The notes: generated from the sequence alone by a model not told the origin. A stretch of 50,487 nt of DNA from Microcaldota archaeon (GCA_027365725.1 DAHXMA010000012.1:1-50487), one strand, 5' to 3'; positions 33,625-42,687 are shown, counted from the first letter of the stretch. Program-made: numbers and translations.

Positions 33625-33663
33625 GAAAGAAAAAAACAGGAAAAAAAAGGAATAGAAAGAAAA
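33625..33663 (-). terminator. Pyrimidine/T-rich terminator of the thermosome gene
   Basis: Read on the minus strand, the 39 bp just beyond the thermosome stop are almost only T and C, including runs of eight and seven Ts. This fits archaeal intrinsic termination on T-tracts. Confidence 0.6.
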
Positions 33664-33675
33664 GGGGTGGGTAAG

Positions 33676-35334
33676 TTACTCTTCCATTCCGCCGCCCATG
33701 CCGCCAGGCATTCCGCCTGGCCCGCCTTGTGGCGGCCTTGTTCCTTTGGAACTTATCATGTCGTCTATCCTGAGTATTGACACTGTTGCTTCAGTGGCAC
33801 TGGTTATTGCCTGGGCCTTTACCTTCAGCGGCTCTATTATCCCAAGCTTGTCCATGTCTGCTACCACATTTGAATAGACGTCAACCCCAAAGTTCTTCCC
33901 CGAGGTGCTCTTGTGCTTACTCCTAAGCTGCACTAGAGTGTCTATCGGGTCCATGCCTGCACTGTCTGCAAGGGCTTTTGGTATGACTTCAAGGGCATCT
34001 GCAAAGGCCTGTATTGCCAGTTGCTCCCTCCCGCCAACGTCTGTTGCGGTTTCCCTGAGCTTTGAAGCAACTTCTATCTCAGTGCTGCCTCCGCCGGTTA
34101 CGTACTTCCCGTCTTCAACTGCGCTTGTCAGAGCGCCGAGGACGTCGGTCAGGGCGCGCTCAACCTCGTCTGTGGCCTGCTTGGTTCCGCCCCTTATGAA
34201 TATCGTAACGCTCTTCGGGTCCTTGCATTTCTCTACGAAGACCATCTGCTCCCCTGAGATCTTCCTTTCCTCAACGAGTCCTGCGAACCCTAGGTCCTCC
34301 TGCGTCAGGTCGTCCAGGCTTGTTACCATCCTTGCGCCTGTAGCCTTTGCAAGTTTCTCCATGTCGCTCTTTTTCACGCGCCTTACTGCTGATATTCCCG
34401 CCTTTGCAAGGTAGTGCTGGGCCACATCGTCTATGCCCTTCTGCACGAAAATGACGTTTGCCTGGCTCTTCGAAACCTTCTCTACCATCTGCTTCAGCAT
34501 CTTCTCTTCCTGGTTGAGGAAGGCCTGCATCTGCTCTGGGGAGGTTATCTCTATCTTCGCATCGGTCTCCGTCTTTTCTATTTCCAGGGCAACATCGAGT
34601 AGAGCTATCTTTGCGTTCTTCACTGACTTTGGCATTCCGGGATGTGCCATTTCCTTGTCTACGAGAACGCCGTTTATGAATTCGGTCTCGTCTATGCTGC
34701 CGCCCTCTTTCTTCTCAAGCTTTATGAAATCCTTGTCTATCTTGTATTTGTCCCCCTCTTTTGTAGACACCTGGGTTATTGCCTGTATTGCAAGCTTTAC
34801 GAGATTGTTCTTAGTAAGCTCGCTGCCGATGTTCTTTGAGCCTATCGAGACTTTTGCGATCTTTTCAAGCTTGTCTGCGTCCTTTATCGAGATGCTGCTT
34901 GATGCGACCCTTAGCGCTGCCATTGCCTTGTCCCGTGCCATGTCATATCCTTTTATTATCGCTGCTGGAGGTATGCCCTGGTCAAGAAGGTTGCCTGCGT
35001 TCCTGAGCAGGTCTCCCGCGATTATTACTGCTGATGTAGTCCCATCGCCCACTTCCTTGTCCTGGGTCTTTGCTACCTCGACAAGTATTTTTGCAACTGG
35101 GTGCTCAACGTTCATCTCTTCCAGGATTGCGGCTCCATCGTTTGTTATGACTATATCTCCAAGTTCGCTTACGAGCATCTTGTCCATTCCCTTCGGACCC
35201 AGTGTCGTCTTAACGATACTGGCCACTGCGTAGCCTACAGCTATGTTTGTACGCTGGGCCTCTTTACCAAGCAGCCTGCTTGCGCCTTCCGGCAATACCA
35301 TATACTGGTTTCCACCTAATTGATTTTCTGCCAT
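33676..35334 (-). CDS. ths: Thermosome subunit (group II chaperonin)
   Basis: 552 residues. It forms the ATP-driven double-ring folding chamber of the archaeal cytosol. Visible are TLGPKGMDKMLV, the catalytic GDGTTSAV, GGGSTEIEVA near residue 410 and a Gly/Met-rich C-terminal tail (GGPGGMPGGMGGGMEE). The ORF-track GTG at 35343 is part of the GGTGA Shine-Dalgarno of the true ATG at 35334. TATA box and possible operator lie just upstream. Only one chaperonin gene is seen in the window, so the ring could be homo-oligomeric unless another copy exists elsewhere. Confidence 0.97.
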   Translation of the reverse strand: MAENQLGGNQYMVLPEGASRLLGKEAQRTNIAVGYAVASIVKTTLGPKGMDKMLVSELGDIVITNDGAAILEEMNVEHPVAKILVEVAKTQDKEVGDGTTSAVIIAGDLLRNAGNLLDQGIPPAAIIKGYDMARDKAMAALRVASSSISIKDADKLEKIAKVSIGSKNIGSELTKNNLVKLAIQAITQVSTKEGDKYKIDKDFIKLEKKEGGSIDETEFINGVLVDKEMAHPGMPKSVKNAKIALLDVALEIEKTETDAKIEITSPEQMQAFLNQEEKMLKQMVEKVSKSQANVIFVQKGIDDVAQHYLAKAGISAVRRVKKSDMEKLAKATGARMVTSLDDLTQEDLGFAGLVEERKISGEQMVFVEKCKDPKSVTIFIRGGTKQATDEVERALTDVLGALTSAVEDGKYVTGGGSTEIEVASKLRETATDVGGREQLAIQAFADALEVIPKALADSAGMDPIDTLVQLRSKHKSTSGKNFGVDVYSNVVADMDKLGIIEPLKVKAQAITSATEATVSILRIDDMISSKGTRPPQGGPGGMPGGMGGGMEE

Positions 35335-35356
35335 ATTTTTCACCTATTCGTTTTCG

Positions 35357-35402
35357 TTTTATAAGTAGCAATTTAACATTAGCTAACATTAGCAAGCATT
35401 TT
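35357..35402 (-). promoter_or_regulatory. Thermosome promoter with duplicated 10-bp element
   Basis: A TATA box (cttataaaa on the minus strand, 35357-35365) is preceded on the upstream side by two adjacent copies of taacattagc (about 35374-35393), followed by a partial third (aagcatt). The copies create a central palindrome ttagctaa. This may be a heat-shock regulator site or a BRE-adjacent activator site. Confidence 0.4.
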
Positions 35403-35561
35403 AAGAGATTAATATTACGTGCTGATTGTTATTATATTTGACCTTGAATGCCTGCTTATTATATGGCTGGTAAACTTTTTATAGCTTTCTCTTGACGTTG
35501 GTGGGGCGCGGCGTACGTCAGGTTGACATTTTGGCGGTTTGGGCTAGCGGATAGCGCATCA

Positions 35562-37289
35562 TCAGGTCGCAGTGACAGTGGCTGATGCATATGCGCCGCG
35601 CGTACCGACAACTATTATCCTGTACTGCATGCCGGGCCGGAGGTTAAGCATAAAGCTTCCATTACCCAAGGTTATTTGGCCCTTGTACGATAACGATACG
35701 CTGCTGGTTGAATTGAGCAGGTAGCCGCCATTGGCATATTCGATTTCATGCCCTGGCCAGAGCATACTTGGGGTTGGATACAGAGCAAGGGTGCCGTTGG
35801 ACAGTATGTGCAAGTCGAGCTCGTGGAACTGCCTGAATGCACGGGCCATTAAGCCTGCTGAAGCAATCTGGCCAATTATGCTTGCATGAAGCTGATTTGC
35901 ATTGATGAAATTTGAGATGTTTTCATAGCCATCGTCTCTCATTATGAGATTAAGCTTTGAGCCTGCGGTGCTGTTCGACAGGTTCCTGAGGAGTTCGGAT
36001 AGGTTGCCCTGATTAAGCTGCATGTACATGTGAACCTCGAATGCGCCTGCATGCATGCCCCACTCGCGCGAACCGTATCCTGCGCCGGCATTTCCTTGTG
36101 TGTTTGAAGTGAAATACTCAGATTCGTTGATTCCTGTTGAATCTGACGCATAGCTGGAATTAAGCTCGTTGCTTGAATTTATTCCGAGGGATGTGTTGTG
36201 ATATGGCAATCCCATAATATGCAAGATGGGCATGTTGGGATTAATCTTATGGAATATCACGCCGTTGTCAGGCAGCGTTAGGTTAAGCAGGTAAGAATCG
36301 TTGCCCAGTATAAGCACATCCATCAGCCTTGTGCTTGCATTCGAATTATCTGATACGGTTATTGATATGCTGGTGCCATTGGCAGATGTCGCTATGGATG
36401 CGTTTGTTATACTTATCTTTGCACGCGCGGATACAAGTACGTCTTCTTCCTGCTGGTTCATGCGTGAGAGTCCACCGTGTTCTCGGCCCGGACCGTAATA
36501 GCTGTTGATCTTCTTTGGTATTGTGGATGCTTCTGCGGATGGAGCCATCACAAACACAGTCTGGTTTCCCTTTATCTCTGGATATACAGTAGGGAACATG
36601 TCAAATAATATGTCGAATGGGCTGCCAGGCGTTGAGTTTGAGTATATTACATTTACCACAACATTGTTGCTTGGCAAAATAACAGGGTATGTAGTCCCGT
36701 TTATGGTTATTGATGCGTTTGATATTTCGAGCCCTATGCTGTCTATAACCGAATTGGAAGGCATCTTGAAAGAGGTTAGATTCTTTGTGAAATTTACCAA
36801 GGACATCAGGTTTACACTGCCACTGGCATTGATCCTGTCAGAAAATGTGCCTGTGCTGTTTGTCAGGTTTATGTCAATGTACGAATATGAGACCATTAGC
36901 TGCTGGGTGCCTGCAGGCACGTGTGGAGGGTCAGTTAGGAATATGCCTACGCTGCTGTTCGGCTGTGTGTTTGCGGCAGATACTGTGCCTAATCCGGAAG
37001 TGTAGAGGAATGCGGCAGCAATCACTACGATAGCCAGTATTGCTATTGGCATTAGCCTGTTGCGGTTTGATGAAAGCACAGGCCTGACCTCAGACCTCTT
37101 ATAGTATTTTATGTTCTTGAAATGCTCATCCCTGAATTCCTCAACCATGCCAGAATATGAAAGCTCCTTGAGGTGCTGGCTTATAGTGGAGGGAGAGAGG
37201 TTCAGCATGCGGCTTATTTCGCCTGGCGTTTTCGCGCCGTTGGTAAGTATGTTTAGGATCTTGTTCTTTGTTTCTGATGTCCTGCTCAT
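35562..37289 (-). CDS. Membrane-bound winged-helix regulator with DUF4382-like ectodomain
   Basis: 575 residues. Residues 1-65 form an ArsR/MarR-like winged helix (KNKILNILTNGAKTPGEISR, NLSPSTISQHLKELSYSGMV). One membrane segment follows at about 79-100 (LMPIAILAIVVIAAAF). The rest is extracytoplasmic, with many N-x-S/T sequons, beginning VGIFLTDPPHVPAG as in DUF4382-like domains, and ending in a small beta domain (SFMLNLRPGMQYRIIVVG). I infer a one-component transmembrane sensor whose DNA-binding domain faces the cytoplasm. A GGTGAT Shine-Dalgarno lies 3 nt before the ATG, with a TATA box at about 37331-37342. Ligand and target genes are unknown; the thermosome gene downstream and ribL upstream are candidates only by position. 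Confidence 0.8.
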   Translation of the reverse strand: MSRTSETKNKILNILTNGAKTPGEISRMLNLSPSTISQHLKELSYSGMVEEFRDEHFKNIKYYKRSEVRPVLSSNRNRLMPIAILAIVVIAAAFLYTSGLGTVSAANTQPNSSVGIFLTDPPHVPAGTQQLMVSYSYIDINLTNSTGTFSDRINASGSVNLMSLVNFTKNLTSFKMPSNSVIDSIGLEISNASITINGTTYPVILPSNNVVVNVIYSNSTPGSPFDILFDMFPTVYPEIKGNQTVFVMAPSAEASTIPKKINSYYGPGREHGGLSRMNQQEEDVLVSARAKISITNASIATSANGTSISITVSDNSNASTRLMDVLILGNDSYLLNLTLPDNGVIFHKINPNMPILHIMGLPYHNTSLGINSSNELNSSYASDSTGINESEYFTSNTQGNAGAGYGSREWGMHAGAFEVHMYMQLNQGNLSELLRNLSNSTAGSKLNLIMRDDGYENISNFINANQLHASIIGQIASAGLMARAFRQFHELDLHILSNGTLALYPTPSMLWPGHEIEYANGGYLLNSTSSVSLSYKGQITLGNGSFMLNLRPGMQYRIIVVGTRGAYASATVTAT

Positions 37290-37418
37290 TTAATCACCAT
37301 CTTTTAGCGGTAGGTTATGTGTTTTGAAAAGATATTTATAGCTGTGCGGGGATTTCGGTTATGTTTCGGTTTTTATTTTGTGCGTATGGATGCATTTGGC
37401 TTTGGTTTATTACACATG

Positions 37419-37428
37419 CATATTTATT
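37419..37428 (+). promoter_or_regulatory. TATA box of ribL
   Basis: The sequence catatttatt is centred about 27 bp upstream of ATG 37451, so the ribL mRNA would be nearly leaderless. Confidence 0.55.
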
Positions 37429-37450
37429 GCTTTGACTACAATAGATATTT

Positions 37451-37903
37451 ATGGATAAAAACAGGATCGCTGTGGCTTTTGGCTCTTTTGACATAATTCA
37501 TCCGGGCCATCTCCACTACCTAAAAAAGGCGAGCAGGTACGGAAGACTTGTCGTTGTTGTATCAAGGGACAGCAGCATACGTAAGATAAAAGGCTTTGGC
37601 CCAGCAATGGATGAAAGGGCACGGCTTGAGATTGTAGGATCCTTGAAATTCGTGGACAGGGCGTTGCTCGGTAACAGGATGGGCAAATGGAATGACATAT
37701 ATGAGATATTAAAGGGGATAAAACCCTCAGTAATAGTGCTTGGATATGACCAAAAAGTAGATATGGCATATCTTAATGAGTTCCTTTCTAAGAATGGAAT
37801 ACGTGCGCGGATAGTTCGGATTGGTCCGTATAAACCCGGAGTATTCAAAAGCTCTAAGATAAAAGAGGGCTTACTCTCAGGGGAAAGTCATTCATCAAGT
37901 TGA
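37451..37903 (+). CDS. ribL: Archaeal FAD synthase (cytidylyltransferase fold)
   Basis: 150 residues. It transfers AMP from ATP to FMN to make FAD. Visible are AFGSFDIIHPGHLHYLKKA with the nucleotidyltransferase HPGH motif, VVVSRDSSIRKIKG, VDRALLGNR, and IVLGYDQKVD, all in the positions expected from Methanocaldococcus RibL. Related enzymes such as glycerol-3-phosphate or CMP-transferring proteins share the fold, so the substrate is a family inference. Its 3' end overlaps the convergent ORFan by 16 bp. Confidence 0.85.
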   Translation: MDKNRIAVAFGSFDIIHPGHLHYLKKASRYGRLVVVVSRDSSIRKIKGFGPAMDERARLEIVGSLKFVDRALLGNRMGKWNDIYEILKGIKPSVIVLGYDQKVDMAYLNEFLSKNGIRARIVRIGPYKPGVFKSSKIKEGLLSGESHSSS

Positions 37904-38229
37904 AGCACGCCTGATGTATTTTTTGCAAATATGGGCCTTTTTTCGGCTTTGACGCTGTTTTTGGTCTGCTGATAGGCAACTGTGCCGTACGAGACGCTTA
38001 CTCCGCCTATGCCTTCTATTGTTGTTGCCACAAATGGAACTATCCTGAATGTATGCGCAGCGGAAAACTCGTTTTCGGTGTCATTTTTGGCAGATGAATT
38101 TTCGTATCTTTCACGCTGCGCCTGCGCCGGATCCTTTGCACCGCTTTCGCTGAGCTGGGAAGACCTAAGCGCTCCGGCTAAAAGTAACTGTAACTCGGTA
38201 ACTTCCTGACGGCCTTTACGCGCAATCAT
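37888..38229 (-). CDS. Hypothetical small protein
   Basis: 113 residues from ATG 38229, unrecognised. The N-terminal helix (RQEVTELQLLLAGALRSSQ) and an Ala/Glu/Asn-rich linker are followed by a beta segment (FRIVPFVATTIEGIGGVSVSYG). No membrane segment. A TATA-like gttataaatatg on the minus strand (38260-38271) is in the right place, supporting expression. It overlaps the end of ribL by 16 bp tail to tail. Confidence 0.6.
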   Translation of the reverse strand: MIARKGRQEVTELQLLLAGALRSSQLSESGAKDPAQAQRERYENSSAKNDTENEFSAAHTFRIVPFVATTIEGIGGVSVSYGTVAYQQTKNSVKAEKRPIFAKNTSGVLQLDE

Positions 38230-38324
38230 TTTAATCAATTATATTTTGTACTTTTCTCATATTTATAACATATTGTAGCCGTCTGCCTGACCTTGTCTGG
38301 AAAATTGGTTTTTGGCTTTGCAGC

Positions 38325-39500
38325 TCAATTGCGTTTGGGTGTTCGGCTGCGCCCTGCGCCTTTGTCTTCTGCGTTCTTTGCCTTTGCCAGCATCGGATCT
38401 AGCTTTCTGAAAAAATTGTCCCAGGAGTATTTTTCCTCTACCAGCTTCCTGCCGGCCTTGCCCATGTCCTCCGCAAGTTTGCTGTCCTGTGTTACAAGAG
38501 CCATCTTCTCTGCCATCTCTGTTGGCGTGTTTGCGAGGAATCCGGTCTTTCCATCTACTATCGTTTCCCTGGGCCCCCCCTCGTTTACCGATATTATTGG
38601 CTTTGCGCTTGCCATAGCTTCAAGTGGGATAAATCCGTAGTCTTCATTTATTGCGGAGAACAGCACTGCAGTTGACCTGGAATACAGGCTGTGGAGCTTT
38701 TTGTCGTCTACGTTTGTATCGAAGACCACGTTGAGCCCTTTTGACATTGACTTTAGCTTTTCAAAGTACTTCCTGTGCTCTGGGTCGTTGGACAGGGTTC
38801 CTGCGATTATGAGCTTGTGCTTCTTGTCCTTTGTCCTCTTAACAAACTGGCCGAACGCGTTTATGACGTAGTCCTGCCTCTTGTTGACCACTATCCTAGA
38901 AGGGTAAAGGAAGAAGCCATGATCGCCTTCGTTGGAGAAGTCGCGGCATTCAATGCCAGGGTTTATTACCGTGGCATCGCGATCGTAGTACCTTTTAATC
39001 CTTTCCCTGGTCGTCTTGCTGTTGGTGGCTATCTCGGCTATGTTCTTTGTGACCTTCTTTGCGATTACCTTGTAGGTGCCCACCAGTGCAGCGTATATCA
39101 GCTTGTCCTTGTATGACCGATTCTGCATCCTTGTCTCATACAGGTCGTATACCTCCCTAGGCGGGGTGTGGCAGTACCATAGGACCCTTTCATTATTGTG
39201 GCTTATCCATTCGCTTGGTGAGATGTGGGGGTTGAGGACATCGTAGTCGTCCTTTATTTTCATATTGTAGAAATTGTATCCGTACCTGAATCCCTGTGAG
39301 GCGCGGTACGGAAGCTTGCTTGACAGGGGTACATGCTTACCTATGAGCCTTACATCAAGGTTTTCGAATTCAGAGAACGTGGATGATTTATCGTATTCGA
39401 GCACATATATGCTTGCGCCGTAGTGCTGCGCAACCTTTAATATTACCCTCTCCACGCCTCCCCTAAGGTTCAGATAGGGCTGTAGTAGAATCAATTTCAT
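38325..39500 (-). CDS. GT4-type glycosyltransferase
   Basis: 391 residues, GT-B fold. Visible are the N-terminal LLQPYLNLRGGVERV, the linker region FLYPSRIVVNKRQDYVI, LIIAGTLSN, and the sugar-nucleotide-binding INEDYGFIPLEAMASAKPII with NEGGPRETI. It probably adds a sugar to a lipid-linked glycan for AglB. The upstream ATG at 39512 overlaps the aglB stop as TAATG, so a 395-residue form started by coupling is possible; I use ATG 39500, where the first strand begins. Donor and acceptor are not identifiable. Confidence 0.88.
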   Translation of the reverse strand: MKLILLQPYLNLRGGVERVILKVAQHYGASIYVLEYDKSSTFSEFENLDVRLIGKHVPLSSKLPYRASQGFRYGYNFYNMKIKDDYDVLNPHISPSEWISHNNERVLWYCHTPPREVYDLYETRMQNRSYKDKLIYAALVGTYKVIAKKVTKNIAEIATNSKTTRERIKRYYDRDATVINPGIECRDFSNEGDHGFFLYPSRIVVNKRQDYVINAFGQFVKRTKDKKHKLIIAGTLSNDPEHRKYFEKLKSMSKGLNVVFDTNVDDKKLHSLYSRSTAVLFSAINEDYGFIPLEAMASAKPIISVNEGGPRETIVDGKTGFLANTPTEMAEKMALVTQDSKLAEDMGKAGRKLVEEKYSWDNFFRKLDPMLAKAKNAEDKGAGRSRTPKRN

Positions 39501-39511
39501 CGCATACCACA

Positions 39512-42500
39512 TTAGCCTGGCATAGAGTAGTTGTTTTTCACATACGAAGGCTTGGGGGTGACTTCCGGCAGTGTGCCGGAGAAGTTGTCAAGCTGGAATA
39601 TCATTATCTGGTGGGTGCCGTTAATAAAGTTTATGCCTGTGAAGTTGCTCGGATAGACCAGGGTGTAGCCTTTTCCTAGGCTGCCAAGGAAAAATCCGCG
39701 GTAATATGTGGAGCTGTAGAACTTTGACGGAGCGTCTGTTATTGAGCCGTTGGGCCCGTTTGGCGCATATATAAGCATGAAGCTTATGAATTGCTGGCCC
39801 GAAAGCACGGCAGATCCGCCGTAGTATGCGGTACTTATTATGGCATTTGTCTTGGTGCCGTTGGAGCTTAGCAGGTATGTCGCGTTTCCTGTCTGTAGGA
39901 ATGACTCAGGGACGCAGTAGGACTGGTTTAGCTCTGACTGGCCAAGGATAGGTATTGATTTAAGTGCCACTGTGCTTACGTTGCCTGGGAACGTGCAGTA
40001 GTCGTTTATGTTTGACGAGCTTGGTATCGGAATAAGCAAATACACTGGGTCGTGGGTGATTTCGCAGTTTGACGTGCCCAAAACATACGGCTGTCCTTGC
40101 TGCTTTCCTGCTTGCAGGGCGAACTGGAGCCCCGTCTGGTTTATGTATGTGCACCCGAGGAAGTCAAGGGCGCCCCATTTTGGCACAAGCTCATTGTCGA
40201 ACAGTATGTATTTGGCCTGAACGCTATCCATATAAGATGCAAGTGCAGAGGTGTTGAATCCGTCGCTGCTTCCGAATACGTAGTGGGCTGCAGCCTGGTA
40301 GTCTGCTGTTGGGACTGAGTTGTCCCCCCTTAGCACGGCGTTGCTGTTGCCAAACCAGTTTATCCAGTCGCCATAGTCCCACCATGAGAGGATGCGTGGC
40401 GCATACGGCCCTACGTTTGCCTTCATCCAGGCAGTAGCTGACAGCCAATAGTTAGGGATGTTGTTGCATAATATTGACGCGCCCAACTGATTGCTGCTGT
40501 TTGTTATGCTGCCGCAGTTGCTGTTTAAAGAAGCGGTTATTAGCTGGTAGCTAGTTGGCAGCGCCTCGAAAAGCAGTATAAGTATGCCTAATACTGCAAC
40601 GGCCTTCTTTGCGTTATCGCTCCAGAGCCTTGAATGGTAAAGCGTGATTTCGCCAAGTATTATGCATATTGCCAATATATATGCGACTCCGAAATGGGGC
40701 AGGTATTCTACTTCTATGAACCCTACGAATGCAAGCGGCCATATGGCTGCGATTGCAAGTATTCCGGATTTTGAATTGCGCTTTATTATAGCGGTTATTG
40801 CAAGGGCCGAGAAAAGTATTAGCACGGCCCATACTATTATGCTTATGCCGCCTATGCTGTCCCCGATTATGCCAAACCCTCCAGGGCCGAAATTATATGT
40901 AAGGAACCCGGTTGGCGCATATTCCTGAACCGTCATGAAAAGCGGAATGCTTGGGGTGGTGTAGTGCTTGCTTAGCTGTATGTACTTCTGGAATGGGTGG
41001 CCTATCGGAGTGAAGATGATTAATATCAGTGCGATGATTACCAGAACTGCAAGCCATTCAAGATATATTGCTGTGTCAAGGCGCTTTAGGTACTTCCTTT
41101 CCTTTGCAAGTTTTGGTATAAACTCGAAAAGTGCTATGAAAATAAGTGATAGTATCGGAAATGCGACAATGACTGACACACCGAATATGTTAGGGACTGC
41201 GTTTGCCAATGTGGCGTCATAGAAGCTGTAGAGCACATAGAGGAACGTTATTACTGCAAGCATTATTGCATTCATCCTGTAGAAATCGGTGTTATCCTCC
41301 CTGCGCAGCACGTTTATCAGGCCTTGCAGCAGAAGGTATATGGAAAGCACGGCAGCGGGCACAGTGAAGTAGTGCGCTCCGAGGAAATTTGATGCAAAGG
41401 CTATGGCGGCAAGCACCGCGAACCTTTTCTCCTTTGGATTGTTTACTGCGAGTATGTATGCTGCATAGAAGAAGAATAGTGCGAATATGCCCCATGGTTC
41501 AAGCAGCTGGTTTCCGGCAAGGAACGTTGTTATCAGCACTGGCATGGAAGCTGCAAGCCCAGCGCCGATAAGCGCTGGATACTGGCCGTATTCATGGTAA
41601 AGGAACATGAAGACTACAAATACGAGCAGCGCCGCAGTTATTGGAGGATAGAAGCTGCTTACTGAAGCAAGCAGGTTTGTGTTTATTGTAGTGCTGTTGG
41701 GGTTGCCTCCCGCAAGGTTATACCAGTAAGCCTCTATGTAAGGTATTATTGGCTGCACCCGGTGGTATGTGCCGTTTACAAGGCTCGGCCAGGCCGCGTG
41801 GTCGTAAAGTAGCTGGTATCCATATGTCAATATGTACTGTGTGCTTATCATGTCAAAGTACGGGTCGAACTGAAAGTATGTTGAAGCGGTAGATATGTTG
41901 AGCATCCTGGCGCCGAATGCAAGGACCATTATCACAAGAAGGGCAACCCACATTAGGTTATTGCTGCGTTTTTTGGCATCTCCAACGCTTGAACTCATGT
42001 CCAGCAGCTTTTTTTCTTCGGCTTCATGCGCTTCGAACAGGTTGCGCTCCTGCTCATAATGTGATTCTTCTATCTTTCTGCGCTCCTCGGTACCTGCGCT
42101 TGCCAGCAACTCCATTTCCTCTGCGTGGCTGCGTATTAGTGCCTCTTCCTCCCTCTCGTGGTCTTTTATTATCTTTATGTCAGTGTTGAGCTCTGATATC
42201 GTTTTGCGCAGGTTTGACACGCGCTTCTTGTAGTCTGATTCGACCTCCCTCTTGGTTATTGAAGGCTTTGACAGCTTGATGAAGCTGAAATAACCTGATG
42301 AGAATGCACCCTGCTGCCACGAAAGCACTATCCCGATTATCGTAAGAAGTATTACGTTGGCATTGTACAGGCTGTTAGAGAAGGAAAAGATTGGCGATAT
42401 GGGTATGAGATAGGATTCTAGCCAGGTTATTGCTGGAGGGAATATCATTCCGAATATGAACCCTATTATTGCAATTTCGATTATGTGCAGCTTCGTCTTG

Positions 42501-42580
42501 TTTAGCAGGGCGAGTGACAGGAAGAATCCTGGAAGTATTATGGATATTGCGCCTATTATTAGTGGTATAAATATCGACAT
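39512..42580 (-). CDS. aglB: Oligosaccharyltransferase AglB (STT3 family) with N-terminal extension
   Basis: 1022 residues. It transfers lipid-linked glycans to Asn in N-x-S/T sequons outside the membrane. Catalytic hallmarks are FDPYFDMIS (metal-binding loop after the STT3 first membrane helix) and WWDYGDW near residue 732, with many membrane segments between. Unusual is an N-terminal part of about 205 residues before the STT3 core: three membrane segments (about 4-27, 33-52, 73-90) and a highly charged Glu/Lys/Arg coiled coil (about 112-200). The gene is followed directly by a GT4 transferase, forming a glycosylation operon. The upstream region carries duplicated 18-bp elements. Confidence 0.93.
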   Translation of the reverse strand: MSIFIPLIIGAISIILPGFFLSLALLNKTKLHIIEIAIIGFIFGMIFPPAITWLESYLIPISPIFSFSNSLYNANVILLTIIGIVLSWQQGAFSSGYFSFIKLSKPSITKREVESDYKKRVSNLRKTISELNTDIKIIKDHEREEEALIRSHAEEMELLASAGTEERRKIEESHYEQERNLFEAHEAEEKKLLDMSSSVGDAKKRSNNLMWVALLVIMVLAFGARMLNISTASTYFQFDPYFDMISTQYILTYGYQLLYDHAAWPSLVNGTYHRVQPIIPYIEAYWYNLAGGNPNSTTINTNLLASVSSFYPPITAALLVFVVFMFLYHEYGQYPALIGAGLAASMPVLITTFLAGNQLLEPWGIFALFFFYAAYILAVNNPKEKRFAVLAAIAFASNFLGAHYFTVPAAVLSIYLLLQGLINVLRREDNTDFYRMNAIMLAVITFLYVLYSFYDATLANAVPNIFGVSVIVAFPILSLIFIALFEFIPKLAKERKYLKRLDTAIYLEWLAVLVIIALILIIFTPIGHPFQKYIQLSKHYTTPSIPLFMTVQEYAPTGFLTYNFGPGGFGIIGDSIGGISIIVWAVLILFSALAITAIIKRNSKSGILAIAAIWPLAFVGFIEVEYLPHFGVAYILAICIILGEITLYHSRLWSDNAKKAVAVLGILILLFEALPTSYQLITASLNSNCGSITNSSNQLGASILCNNIPNYWLSATAWMKANVGPYAPRILSWWDYGDWINWFGNSNAVLRGDNSVPTADYQAAAHYVFGSSDGFNTSALASYMDSVQAKYILFDNELVPKWGALDFLGCTYINQTGLQFALQAGKQQGQPYVLGTSNCEITHDPVYLLIPIPSSSNINDYCTFPGNVSTVALKSIPILGQSELNQSYCVPESFLQTGNATYLLSSNGTKTNAIISTAYYGGSAVLSGQQFISFMLIYAPNGPNGSITDAPSKFYSSTYYRGFFLGSLGKGYTLVYPSNFTGINFINGTHQIMIFQLDNFSGTLPEVTPKPSYVKNNYSMPG

Positions 42581-42596
42581 CTAAGACCATTATAAG

Positions 42597-42663
42597 AAGT
42601 AATTAATACTTGCTGCCAAGTAATTAACACTTGCTAGTGATTGATAAGATTTTATTAATTACT
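42597..42663. promoter_or_regulatory. Divergent promoter region with duplicated 18-bp element
   Basis: The elements aagtaattaatacttgct (42597-42614) and aagtaattaacacttgct (42618-42635) differ at one base and repeat every 21 bp, two helical turns. The first has inverted arms AAGTA/TACTT. The core agtaattaat recurs inverted at 42654-42663. The AT-rich cores also lie where TATA boxes for aglB (minus) and the reductase (plus) are expected. Confidence 0.55.
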
Positions 42664-42687
42664 AAGGATTATTAAAGTTGTGCTTAT

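Noticed and set aside
35500-35575. C/D-box-like pattern (TGATGA then CTGA on the minus strand) at the 3' end of the winged-helix gene
   Set aside because: The C-box-like part is formed by the tandem stop codons of the gene, no convincing C'/D' pair was found, and the flanking stem is poor.
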